Shown: piece by piece, positions 13,436-24,460 of the stretch | How the letters are laid out: each line of letters starts with the position of its first letter | Numbering within the stretch: position 1 is the stretch's first letter | From: Phellopilus nigrolimitatus | Taxonomy: Eukaryota > Basidiomycota > Agaricomycetes > Hymenochaetales > Hymenochaetaceae | DNA: 64,000 bases | Assembly: GCA_021029095.1 (NCBI GenBank) | Contig: JAJOHG010000008.1 | Span: 992,001-1,056,000, forward strand | Direction: 5' to 3' | Notes under the pieces: model-generated | Databases searched by the model: none | The model's input: the letters and a program-made list of their open reading frames with translations, nothing else | What the model was told of the DNA's origin: nothing | Program-made: the position numbers and the translations under genes

Positions 13436-15052
13436 ATACAGATCTGCGAGATAAAATTTCTCTATGAAAAGAGTGAGAAAGAAAGGCTAGCTTGAGATTT
13501 GAGACGATTCAGAACAGCGAGGATGCACCCACCAGTTGAAAAGCTGACCATCGTAAAGCGGCGCTTTATAGCATTAATAAACATAGTCCAAGGATGACAA
13601 ATTTCGCATCTGATGCAATTAGATGTAGAGTGCACTGGCAGACAGATATCGAAGAAGCATAGTCAGGATCACAGGATTCAATTGAAAACGCAGTGTGATC
13701 TTCTACTGTAATTGCATTCACAGCATCGTAGCAGAATCCTAAGAACCGCATATCGACAATGATAATTTTGTTTGCACAGCATCGCATAGCACATATACGA
13801 TCGACTTTGCGGGTTGCCAAGCAGGAGAGATTGAGAAAAGAGCGCAGAGCTAAGGGTCTAAAGTTGAGGGTAAGAGCTGCTGGTAAGTTCGGTGCGATAG
13901 GTTATGCCGAACTTGTGTCTGTCGAACATTGGCGACTACAGTTGAGGGTTGTCGAAGCGACAGTGTCGCTTATGCGTCGGTTTCAACTGAACGTTGTGAG
14001 CGCATAAGTTACGCATGGCCTGCTACGAGTGCCAACGCGACGATTTTAAGGTGTCCTTGCCTAGAATTGCTACATTTCGCAAGAGCTCCCTGTATCGCAC
14101 GACATGGTAGATCCAATGAACTTTTCAGGAGGAGCGCGGTTTTAAAACGTAGCTCACCTCATCTCCGACCATTTGCCCGCTTGATGACCTACCGGTTGCA
14201 CACACGATGCCTAGATATGGTATTTGCGATCAAGTCTGGAGATCTCAATTCTCCGGTCTTGAAAGAAAGCCGTCGTTCGAGTCGCAGATCCGCGAAAATA
14301 CGTACTCGATAACGAAACGCATGGTATTCAGAGATATGAATGATGGCCCGACCGCGAGCACACATATAACGTATGTACATTCCAGCCGCTATCTCCTGCA
14401 CGGAAAACTCTTGACAATTGGACGTGACTGAGCCACCTGTGCATGACGACGGGACGACAGCGCCGAATCGAGGTTATTCAGCGCGAGTCAGAGATATCAG
14501 AAATACTGCGGACAAAAGGCCATAGCGTGCATTCCCATATACTTGCGGCACAATAGAGCAGTGCTGAGTCGATGTCGGAGACGGCGCCCGAGTCGAGAAG
14601 GCGTAGCCAAACATGAGAAAACAACGCGTTTTCACGTAATGATTTTCGGGCTTAAACACAGCAGAAAAATAAAATAAAAGAAAGAGCATTGTAAATTTAA
14701 ATACAGAGTTTTAAACTCGGGCGTCCAGAGCACGAGGATCGATGGAGGATGAGAGGACGAGAGCTTGAAAGCAAGCGACAAAGGGAGAAAAGCGTTGTAG
14801 AACAAGAGCCCAAATAGAGACGGAAGGCAGACAAAAGAAACGACGTGTACAATGACTGCCGAAAGCAATATCCAAACAAAAGGACGATGTACATCATCTC
14901 TTATAACGACCAGCGCGCGGGCGTGTATCCCCTCGTCTTCCCCTTTCCTCAAGTCTGCGACTCCTTTTTTCCACTTTATAATTCATGACATTCACGATGA
15001 TCAACTACGGTACGTCCTACCTTCCACATAATGTACAGACAGGCAGTCTGGA
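13436..15052. other. Intergenic, no gene seen
   Basis: The stretch upstream of the gene at 15053 contains only short frames. A hydrophobic 106-codon frame (14632-14952, -) overlaps the presumed promoter and is not supported by any motif. Confidence 0.5.
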
Positions 15053-17758
15053 TTGAAATGTCCTCTAGCTTCGCACCCTTACGCGTCTGCATCTGCGTAC
15101 AATAGCACTACAAGTTGTAGTTATCCCCTCAAACGCTCATCACGTTCAAACCGCCCGAAAAGACCCTCCGTCGCGACACATGGCCTCGACGCCGTGTCCG
15201 AAGAGGATGAATCCACTTTCCTCGATGTCGCCTCTCCATCCTCGCCCTCGCCCATCGCCTTCGCGCGCGCAAGCATGATCAGTAGCCGAAGAGGCTCAGA
15301 GACCGACTCGGATAATCAGAATGAGAACGAGCATGAGCATGAACATGAACATGAGCATGAACCAAAGCAGGAGATCGGCAAGGAGAAGAAGGATAGGCGG
15401 CGCGCGTTCTCCATCTTCGATGGGACTCATGTCAGTGCTGGCTTGGATGCGCTACTCCGCGCGACGGAGGCCGCTCCGCGCAGTGCACCGCGTCCCAAGT
15501 CGCCCGAATTTGTTCAGCGCAACTCTCTGCAGGACGACGCCGCGTCCGTCACTTTACAAATTGAGGGTCTTTCTCTCGACTTTCCGCGGCCGCCTTTCTC
15601 TCCAAACGAAAATGACGACGACGATGACGACGACGATGACAACGACAACGACGATGAGACAATTAATGCGCGTGCACAATCGCCGAGCACATCGCCCTCG
15701 ACGCCCGGTCTTCCGCTCACCCCGTCGTCCAGCGACGATGAGTTCCCCACGATTGCGCCGCTCTCCATCTCCAAGTCTTCGCCCCCACCACGACACAGCA
15801 GCCGCATCACCTCGCTCTCGAGCGTGTCGCGCGTCTTCGCGCCGCTCGACACTGTCGCGGCGAACAGCCTTGACCTTTCGTTCGGCTTCGACCACCCACT
15901 TACCAGCGTGCTCGAGGACGTCGAGAAGGAGGCGGAGCAAATCAAGGCCGTGCGCGAGGCGGCCGAGGAAGCCGCCGTGAAGGACGATGACCACGACCCG
16001 GCGTGGGTCGATGTCGACGACGAGGAGGGCCGCGATTATTACCGCTCGGATATCGCAACGCACCTCCAGCTCTTCTCATCGCTTTCGCCGTTCTCGCCCG
16101 ACGCTTCTACCTCCGCGTCGCGCCATCGCCGTGGAGGCTCGTCGTCGTCGCTCAGCAACCAGCTGCCGCCGGCGCGTCCGGACTCGCTTCCGCCGCCTCC
16201 ACACGTGTTCCCGCCGGCGCCGCCGCACGCGGGGCCGTCGACGTCCATGTACGCATCTTTGCGTCGCGCATCCGCCTCCTCGCTCGCATCCACCACATCG
16301 AAGGCGTCCAACCGCTCAACCCGCTCGAGCAAGTCCTCGAGCTCGCAGCGCAAAGCCAAGCGCAAGACCTCACGCGCGCGTCTCAGCGCTGCCCACGGTG
16401 TCGGCAAGCGGCATGCTACTGTGCACACGAATCCCTCGGTGTCGACACCGGTACAAATTACGGAGGGCCCGAGCTCACTGCTTGACCCGACCTTCCCGCG
16501 ACGTATAATACCGCCCAGTCTACCGGTGCCGATGCATCCGCCGCCACCGCCGCCGCCATCTCTGAACGTGCAACGTGCCGCGACTCGGCCGCCGCCTCGG
16601 TTCTCTCTCCCGGTTGACATTGGATTCGATGAGGACATCTTTAGTGACGAAGTTACGGTTATGGACGAGGTCAAGGAGGAGGCGGAAGACGATGACGACG
16701 GTGACATTCTCGACCCGTTCGTCGATGTGTACGTGGATATTGGAGGTGGAGGCGTGGAGGAGGACAACAATGACGAAGAAGCAGTATTGGTCGACCCGTT
16801 CACCCTCCCTTCACGGGGTCATGCGCTGCAGCGCACAGACTCATCCGAGTCTCCGCTCTCATCCCCGCTCGCATCCGGGTCCGCATCCCTCGCCGCACCC
16901 TTCACGCTCTCCCCGTATTCGCCCACCGCTTCGTCACCCAGCTCGCGCGACGACGCCGAGTCGCTCTTCTCGTCCTATACGGGTGGCGACTCGGCGAGCA
17001 TGTACGTCGACGGCGCGGGGCGCCCGCTGCGCTCGCGCTGGTCCGTCAGCACTTTCGCGTCGTCCTCCGCCGCGTCCCCGCCCTCCGCCGGCTCCGCGCG
17101 CAGCAGCTTCTTCCCGAAGCTCCAGCTGCCCAGTCGGCTGAGTGCGCGCCTGCGCGCCGCGCGCGAAAAGCAGCAGCAGACGCAGCAGCGTGACCGTGAG
17201 GTGCGGGAGTCGAAGCCGGAAGTTATTCGTCCGTTCCCCTTCTTCCCGACCCCGACTCCGCCGTCGCCGAAGCGCAAGAACAACCCCGGGCCGGGGCGCT
17301 ACGTTCCCAAGCCCGAGCTTATGCCGCCGCCCAGGCCCGCGCAACCGCCGCAGCCGCAGCCGCAGCGCGCGCTGTCGTCTCCGGCGACGTCTCCGCGCAG
17401 CAGCACAGACTACGCCTCGCCGCCCTCGACGCCGTCGACGCCGTCGCCGAGCGCCAAAGGCAAAGAACGCGCGCGCTACACGGCGCAATACGCAGAGTAC
17501 CACGCGCATCGCTGCTCGCCTGAGCACGCCGCACATGCCCCCTCGCCTACGCGCGGGCGGCGCCGCTCTGGCCCATCGTCTCCAGATTCGCTTTCCGCCT
17601 TCCCGTTCACGCTTTCCGGGCGCAACGACTCGGCAAGCCCGAGCCCGCAGCGCAGGGGACGCCTGAGCACGGGATCGGCAGTGGATGCGAGCGGGGATGC
17701 GGATGCGGCTGGTCTGCGGAGGAAGCCTATTCCCATGGAAATTTTCATGCGCTCCTGA
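15053..17758 (+). CDS. Conserved-type disordered Ser/Pro-rich protein, function unknown
   Basis: A single uninterrupted 901-codon frame in a window where most genes are intron-rich; the GC-biased third positions support real coding. No catalytic domain is recognisable. Composition is strongly biased: a Glu/His alternating run (residues about 92-103), an Asp/Asn run (about 187-205), Ser/Pro/Ala-rich segments throughout, basic patches such as KRHATVH, and a charged C-terminus ending RRKPIPMEIFMRS. GRYVPKPELMPPP and RRKPIPMEIF look like short linear motifs and may be the conserved parts. No signal peptide or membrane segment is seen. Such proteins in fungi are often cytoskeletal or signalling scaffolds, but nothing here proves that. 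The start at 15053 is the first ATG in frame; an upstream exon cannot be excluded. Confidence 0.75.
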   Translation: MKCPLASHPYASASAYNSTTSCSYPLKRSSRSNRPKRPSVATHGLDAVSEEDESTFLDVASPSSPSPIAFARASMISSRRGSETDSDNQNENEHEHEHEHEHEPKQEIGKEKKDRRRAFSIFDGTHVSAGLDALLRATEAAPRSAPRPKSPEFVQRNSLQDDAASVTLQIEGLSLDFPRPPFSPNENDDDDDDDDDNDNDDETINARAQSPSTSPSTPGLPLTPSSSDDEFPTIAPLSISKSSPPPRHSSRITSLSSVSRVFAPLDTVAANSLDLSFGFDHPLTSVLEDVEKEAEQIKAVREAAEEAAVKDDDHDPAWVDVDDEEGRDYYRSDIATHLQLFSSLSPFSPDASTSASRHRRGGSSSSLSNQLPPARPDSLPPPPHVFPPAPPHAGPSTSMYASLRRASASSLASTTSKASNRSTRSSKSSSSQRKAKRKTSRARLSAAHGVGKRHATVHTNPSVSTPVQITEGPSSLLDPTFPRRIIPPSLPVPMHPPPPPPPSLNVQRAATRPPPRFSLPVDIGFDEDIFSDEVTVMDEVKEEAEDDDDGDILDPFVDVYVDIGGGGVEEDNNDEEAVLVDPFTLPSRGHALQRTDSSESPLSSPLASGSASLAAPFTLSPYSPTASSPSSRDDAESLFSSYTGGDSASMYVDGAGRPLRSRWSVSTFASSSAASPPSAGSARSSFFPKLQLPSRLSARLRAAREKQQQTQQRDREVRESKPEVIRPFPFFPTPTPPSPKRKNNPGPGRYVPKPELMPPPRPAQPPQPQPQRALSSPATSPRSSTDYASPPSTPSTPSPSAKGKERARYTAQYAEYHAHRCSPEHAAHAPSPTRGRRRSGPSSPDSLSAFPFTLSGRNDSASPSPQRRGRLSTGSAVDASGDADAAGLRRKPIPMEIFMRS

Positions 17759-20700
17759 CCGTGCTTTGACTTTTTTCTCTTCTTCCCTTTTCTTACTTTT
17801 CGTTCTGAGCAATTTTATACTTTTAGACCTATGAGCCTCACAGCCCGATTTCTGCGAGACGACACTACACCCTACTCACCATCTGTTCATTACTCGCCCT
17901 CTCTCGTACATACATAGCTTCGCCAGGACACCAACACTCAATTTATGTATCATTTGCCTATCTTTTCCCTTTCTTTCTCGACTTACTACATACGTACTTA
18001 TATCAGCATCGCACTCATTATCTGTCATTCCCTACATTTGCACTTCGTGTTTTACCTATATGTATATCTACACTCACGTCTGCAAATGAACTCAACGGAC
18101 TCGTAATTTCACGATATACATGCTTGACTGTGTTGGCTGAGATGAGTGAGAATTGATTCTAAATTTAAGATTGTTCCCTCTCGGTCATATTCACCCAGGC
18201 GAAACCTTTTGGGTGGATGATGTAAAACGATGCCACTGACATGCATTTCGTAGGCAATAATTTTCATCAGCGCGTGAGACGCGTTATTTAGATGTGTTTG
18301 GCTGTCGCTGTCAGCAACCCTCTGCAACTAGTCTTCCAGTCTTTGACCTCAACGTTCGTCGCACAACATCTAATCTCGTCAATATCGCATAGTTGACAAC
18401 TCTACTATTGCTTCACGAAAGTGCGAGCATACTCTTTTTGTCTGCTTTGACTCGCTTTTCGCATGAATCCATATTTATCCACGTCAAGATGTCGCATACT
18501 TGGCCTCAGCCTCCGGTCCCTCTTTCTTTGTCTCTTGAGTTCTCTTTCAAGAATAAGGAGAACGGAAACCAACTTCCTGAACTGTCTGCAATGTGATTTA
18601 TACCTGACTGGCTTTCGATGCTTGCGAACGTCGGTTGCTTTATTCAGTTCAGACAGGTGGCAGTCACGTCCCATGGTAACATGCATGTATGGTATAATCT
18701 TGAACGCGCGAGTGATTTCTGCTACTTTTGTTCGCATTGCTGAGGGAGGTAGTCTCGGATTTAGTGGCTCCGAGATTGCTCGAACCCCAAGTTTCTGTCT
18801 CGAGACACACGTCACATTCGCGGACGTTTGAGCATTTCTTTTTCCGCCGTGAACGAAATCTGGAGTGCGTGGACTAGTTAAGACGGCACGTTGATGTCCA
18901 AATTCCCTTGACGAGGCAGGTCCTTGCAAAACTATACTTTTCACACGAGTTTGACGCTGATAACTTTTTTCAAAATGGGCTCTGATTATCAGAAATCAAG
19001 AGCCTAGGATCCCAATATCACGAAACCTTACAGCAGGTTTTGCGTGTGCTCTATCTACTCGACCAGCCACAGGCACGGTTTCCAGTCTCGGCCACAATAA
19101 CATTCGCTAGTATCAAAATTTATTATTGTTTCGGGCTTCTCGTCGGAGACAGTAACCAAGCATGAGGTACCGAGCACCAGTAATGTACTTTTCGTCGCTG
19201 TCTGTGTCCGAGGACTCACTTCTCTATCAGATGCTAGTGCTATTGTTCAAATTTGCCAGATGTACAGGAAGGTTTCGGTTTTCCGCCCATTGCGAAGAGC
19301 ATCGCCGACGAGTCCGCTCTTCGTCTCGTCCGCATCTCAAAGCCGTTCATTTTCCAAGGATTGATGTTAATTGTGGTGTACCTCTTTCCTAGCTCTACTT
19401 AGTCGGTGGCAATCTACCACGAACAACTGGGATGCTTTTTTTCAGATTTCAAGTCCAGTAAGCTGATGAATATGTGTCCGGAAACCAGAGATGTGGTAAC
19501 TTTAGCCAGCGGATAACGCCTTCCTGGGGAAGAAGTCCATTCGCGCACTTTTTATTGAGGGTGTAAGTAAAGCGAAAACTCGTAGAAACCATTTTTTAAA
19601 AGTTTTGTGGCGTCTTCGTCGAGTTGGCTCCTTGCCTAACGTCTATCGAATATTGACTTTTGCTCTTTTGACAGGCGCACGAATTGCCTTCTCTATTACT
19701 ATTTCCTTTAGGATGAACAATAGACACAGGGGCTCCTCTCGTCCCTAAACGGTGCGCAGTCGCGTTTTGCATGCGGTCTTGTCACCTTCTGATTCCTAAA
19801 ATAAAGAGTCGATTGCAGTGGAAAGCTTGAAGCTTCGCATTCAAAATTATATTTTCCGAATTGAGAGCGATGATAGATATGGTTTGAATGTATTTGCTGG
19901 CAAGGCACAACTGACGGATGTGCCGCGACGGAGTCTTACCAGAAGCATATCTCGGACTCGGATGCTCTACTGTCAAAACGGTCTTTCCTTCAACCGTCCT
20001 ATGCGGCGGCTAGAGACGGCTTCCTTTAGGACAAACAAGGCACAGCCTCTAAATTTGTGCAGAGCGAGCGAATCGGGCTTGTCCTTGGTTAATTTTGTAG
20101 CTACTGGACTCGAAGATTTGGTGAGAGCTTGATAACTGCTGGTTTTCTGCGTCATGCATTGTGCGGAATCTATTCGCTGCGTCAGACGAGACCTGCTTTG
20201 CTTCTCTCCTTCTGCGTGGACTATCTCTTGTTTCATCTTCGCTATCGTCATCTTCTTTCTCGCTCCAATCCAAGGAAAGTCTTCACGAGAAGGCACTTCC
20301 TAAGCCATGTATACTTCCGACAATCGCTGATGCTAGGCTACGTCTCCTATGATGCGCACGCGTTCCATCGATCGCCCCCTTTTCTAAACTCGCCACAACG
20401 GTTCTGTCGACGGCTCGGACAATATTACCTATGATACGTCATCTCATCATCGCAGGGCCGATTTTCGGGTGGTTTCGAGACGTGAAACCGTGAAACAAGT
20501 ACACGGCTATACCAGGCCCGTGCGGCCCGTTCTTTCCGCAATGTCCACATACATGTACATAGCCGGTCAATAGCTCCGCTTCTGCAGATCGCGCCGCCGA
20601 CACCATTTGGCTCTTTTTTCTCTCGGCTACTCCAAACGCAGCGTTCTGTTTCATTGAGCTGCATGCTGGCTCGTGTTCGAGATAGGAGGTGATGCCTTCA

Positions 20701-20800
20701 TTTTCATCTAGTGTTCTCCCGAGCCTGGAGCCGGTGGCCATCTGGAGCTTGCTGCGCCCCGTCACCGGTGCTGAGCATGCAGCTCTGCTATTCTCAGATC
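17759..20800. other. Intergenic, no gene seen
   Basis: A pyrimidine-rich tract right after the stop codon (17760-18060) is probably the 3' untranslated region of the preceding gene. Beyond that only short unordered frames are present, with no RNA gene or clear repeat. Confidence 0.55.
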
Positions 20801-20804
20801 CAAT

Positions 20805-21760
20805 CCGCAATTGCGTCAATGCAAAAGGGCCATTTTCTTACCCCTGTCCTCGGTGCTACGTTGCGGAAGCATCTTCCCCAGGATAGAAGACAGGACGTTC
20901 CCGAGAACGCGCGAGAAACCACGAAACACATGCACGCGCTTTGTGGCGAATCGTTTCTTCCCTCTACTGGTCCGGCGCCTCTTGGCGCCTCTTTATGCCT
21001 ATCTCAGGCCGCCGCGCTTTTTGAGCTAGAAGTTATATTGGCACCTTACGTCCGTATGCGCAGCCACGCAGGCGCGGCAGCGCAGTCGCATCAACGGTTC
21101 TCGGCGCCTGAAAGAAAGCTCCGGAAACGTCCCTCTGGTATCTCTTCGTCCGGGAGAATATCCGCGTTCGCAATTCCGATGGCTGGCCGATTAAGCTACC
21201 CTCTCGGATGCGGATTATACATAGCAGCCCACGCTAATACGCCCGGCAGCATCAATGTAGGTTTAACTTCAGTCAGCAAACGGGAGAACCTCTTCTCATT
21301 CGCAATCAAGCCATGTATATCAGTGGGCGGGAGAACGTACATTCGCAATCAAAGCATGCGTACTTTGAGGACGACGAAGCAGGAGCAGATCACCGAGCGC
21401 GTCCACCCGGGGGGTTCCTGCTAGGCGGGAACCAGAGGTCGTACATGCCGCGCCTGCCTATGTGCGATATGTATAGGCCTAAGGTGTGTTCGAAGGCGCT
21501 CTCTGCCTTCTGCCTTCTGCCTTTTATCCGAAGGCGCGTCGGCGCGTTTGGAAGGAAGTTTAATTTACGGGCTTCATTGGCTCGGCGCTCCGTCTCTATA
21601 TGCGTACACCTACATTTCACCGGACAGCGTCAAGCGAAGCTCGAAAGACTGCTCGACGGCCTTTGGGGTCAGTTACCGAGAACGCCGGCGCACCGATTTG
21701 AACACTAGCTGTTCCTCCGCGTGTGTAGCCACACAAGCCAGGGGCGCCGCAGCGTCGGAA
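20805..21760 (+). repeat. Divergent dispersed repeat, copy 1 (direct)
   Basis: Aligns over most of its length with copy 3 (22850-23800). Shared landmarks in the same order are CCCGAGAACGC, GGCCGCCGCGC, GATGCGGATT, CCGGCAGC, ACTTCAGTCAG, GGGAGAAC, CGCAATCAAAG, ATCACCGAGCGCGT, CTGCCTTCT, ATCCGAAG and CGGCCTTTGGG. It has no intact long frame. Nature unknown: a decayed transposon or a segmental duplication. Confidence 0.6.
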
Positions 21761-21839
21761 AGCAAGCTTTGGGCACTTTTAACTCACAAGCTGCTTCGTC
21801 CGTCAGGGGAAGACACGCTCGCGGAAGTGCGTGCAGTAC

Positions 21840-22370
21840 AATGCGACCCGCTGGCTGGCCGATTATGCCGCCGGAATAGCTGCTGCTTGTGCCAACGCGC
21901 CCGGCTCCGCGTGGATACTAGGTTTAAACTCTTCAGTTAGGGCTGGCGAACCCACGCCCGCAGTCAAAGCGACGTATGTCGAAGATAGTGGAGGAGGTTG
22001 TCCTCCGAGTCCGGGGTCCTGTCGGGCGCTGCCTGTCTGGAGCTGACTGAGACGCGCGTTGCGCGTCTTATTCGTGTGCGATAGTATGTATAGGTTGTAT
22101 ATTGTGTTCGAAGGCGCCTCTTTCCTTATCCCTCTGCCTTCTTCCATCTGTTTTTTTATCCGAAGGCGCGTCGACGCGTTTAGAAGAAAGTTTGCATACG
22201 GACTGCATTGGCTCGGCACTCCGCGCTTGCCGCCAGCATGCAATTACACTCCAGTCAAGCGAAGCCGAACGGCGCTGCTCGACGGCCTTTGGGACTAAGC
22301 ACCGAGAACGCCACCACGGGCGCTTCTCAGAGTTTCCAGCCGCTTGGTAACTTAATAATTTGCACTTTGA
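21840..22370 (+). repeat. Divergent dispersed repeat, copy 2 (partial, direct)
   Basis: Shares with copies 1 and 3 the block TGTGTTCGAAGGCGC, a pyrimidine-rich CTGCCTTCT tract, ATCCGAAGGCGCGTCG, GAAAGTTT, GCATTGGCTCGGC, GTCAAGCGAAGC and GACGGCCTTTGGG (about 22070-22300). The upstream part also resembles copy 1 around GGCTGGCCGATTA. Confidence 0.55.
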
Positions 22371-22604
22371 AAGTTTGTGCAGAGGGGATAAACGGCGGAC
22401 TAGTCTGCTCTGTACCTGCGCGCGGGACGCCCAGCAGACTCGATAGGTTTTTTTCCGGGATTCGCCGTGATAAGAGGCAGGTCGTAGATTTGGGGAGATG
22501 CTCAGAAAGTAAATTAAACATCGTCATTTCTCTTTCTGTGAACGAAAGTCTGGGCAAGAAGCCGACGAACTCTGTGCGATAAGGAAGAGGATTTGATGGA
22601 ACAA

Positions 22605-22850
22605 ATTGGCTCAGAACCTAAGCACTACATGGCGGAGTCGGGGGAAGTGTACTGCAATGTTGAGGCACGCAGAGCTGCAGAGGGAAAGAAAAATTACGAG
22701 AATGGTAGTATAACTTTGTACAGCACATGTACGTATGTAATCCTTATGTAATACGTTCCGGATTACACCTGGACCCACAGAGCGAGCCGAGCCGATTACA
22801 GTCGCACCGAAGAAGCGTATTGCTTGTCGCTCGCAAGACTGCATGCTCTG
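22605..22850 (+). repeat. Left arm of an imperfect inverted repeat around copy 3
   Basis: Shares CAGAACCTAAGC, GCTGCAGAG and ACCTGGACCCACAGAGCG, in order, with the reverse complement of 23845-23990. The two arms bracket repeat copy 3, a transposon-like layout. The sequence between the shared blocks is divergent. Confidence 0.55.
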
Positions 22851-23800
22851 GCCAAGCTTTATAGCATACCAGATCACTTTATCGGCGCTGCGACGCCGCG
22901 AAAGGCCAGTCTTTTTGGCCCCTTTTCTCGGTGGCGCGATGCGGACGTTAGAAGACAGGGCATCCCCGAGAACGCACGAGAAAGAAAGTGCGGAGCGCAT
23001 ACACGCCTCCTCTGCTGAACTGATTCTTCGCGCCACCGCGATCCGACACCCCGCGGCCCCCATTTCCATGCCTACTACCGCAGGCCGCCGCGCCCTTTAG
23101 AACCTGGAGTCGCCTTATTTCATCCGTGCGTTGCAGCCACATGCGCGGCGCTGGAAACGCGCTTGGCGTTGCTTCGTCCGGGACAAGACGTATTCTCGAG
23201 ACTGCTATTGCATGCGTTGCAGCGCGGCCCGCGATGGTTGTTAGGGTTGTGCTTCCTTCTCCGATGCGGATTGTACTTAGTCCCCCCATGTTAATGCACC
23301 CGGCAGCGTCAGTGTAGGTTTTATACTTCAGTCAGTGGGCGCGGGAGAACCTACATACATGTACGCAATCAAAGTACGCACTTATCTCGGAGACGACGGC
23401 CAGGAGCATATCACCGAGCGCGTGCCTCCGGGGTCTTTTTTGGCAGGGCACAGCGGCCTGCTTGACGCTGCCCTCCTCGCTCACTCGTCCCCCGCCTGTT
23501 TATGTGCGATAGTATACTATATATATACTGCATGCTGTGTTCAAAAGCGTCTCCGGCCTCCTACATTCTGCCTTCTATCCGAAGACGCGCTCACGCGTCT
23601 GAAGGAAAGTTTGTTTTTTGCGGGCCTTTCATTGGCATGGTACTCCGCGCTGGCGGATAACATACGCACCCGCTCCACAGGACGGCGTCAAACGCAGTTC
23701 AACGGCCTCTGGGACCCAAGTGCCGAGAACGCCATGCGCTTTCTTCGCGCGCTGAAATGTATAGCACCTGCAGTTCCTAGCTCATTGAGAAGTTAATCTG
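22850..23800 (+). repeat. Divergent dispersed repeat, copy 3 (direct)
   Basis: Parallel in order and content to copy 1 (20805-21760) with many substitutions and small indels. It lies between two inverted arms (22605-22850 and 23845-23990). No coding capacity is retained. Confidence 0.6.
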
Positions 23801-23844
23801 TGCTCTGAAGCTTGTCCACAGCTTGAATTTGCGAAAAAAAAAAG

Positions 23845-23990
23845 GCTTCTTCGGCGTCGACTGTGATCGGCTCGGCTCGCTCTGTGGGTCCAGGTGCAGC
23901 CCGAGGCTTATTACATATGGACTACATGTGCACACAACGTTGTATTCTGGCTTCTTCGTTCTCCTCTGCAGCGCTTAGGTTCTCAGTTTC
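23845..23990 (-). repeat. Right arm of the inverted repeat around copy 3
   Basis: Reverse complement matches 22605-22850. The best block is CGCTCTGTGGGTCCAGG, and CGCTTAGGTTCTCAG closes the arm. Confidence 0.55.
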
Positions 23991-24199
23991 GGCTTGTTTA
24001 GCTCGATCCTTCCCAATGCTGCGCAGAGCTCTCCGGCTTCGAGCCCGGGCCCTTCGCCCAGAAAGACGCAAGACGCTTCCGCCGCGCACCTCCCAGTCGC
24101 CGCCGTGCCCCTTATCGCGGCGCACGCGCGGGCACAGAGCAGCACAGTCCGCCCGCTTCGAAGCGCAGGTTAAGTTACCTGCGTAGTTACCAAGGGGCT

Positions 24200-24460
24200 G
24201 GAAGCTCAGGCTCTGAGAAGCGGCCGTGGTGGCGTTCTCGGTGCGCGCGGCGGCGGGCAGCGCCGACTTCGCGTAAACGCTCTCCGGTGGAGTTTAATAA
24301 GTGCATACATATGCAGTACATAGGTCAGTAGCCAACCCGTTTGAAAAGCATCCCTTCGGACGCGCCCGACGGGCCTTCGGATAAGTGAGAGAGTTAGAAG
24401 GCAGAAAGCGGGAGAGAAGAGAGAAGGCGCCTGAGGGCACAACTCATAAACATGCTACCT
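24200..24460 (-). repeat. Divergent dispersed repeat, copy 4 (inverted fragment)
   Basis: Reverse complement of the central block seen in copies 1-3: GGCGTTCTCGG, CCTTCGGATAAG, AGAAGGCAGAAAG and GAGAAGGCGCC occur here in inverted order. Truncated at both sides. Confidence 0.5.

Noticed and set aside
14632..14952. Hydrophobic 106-codon frame with possible membrane segments
   Set aside because: Located in the presumed promoter of the next gene, with no family resemblance and no good start context.
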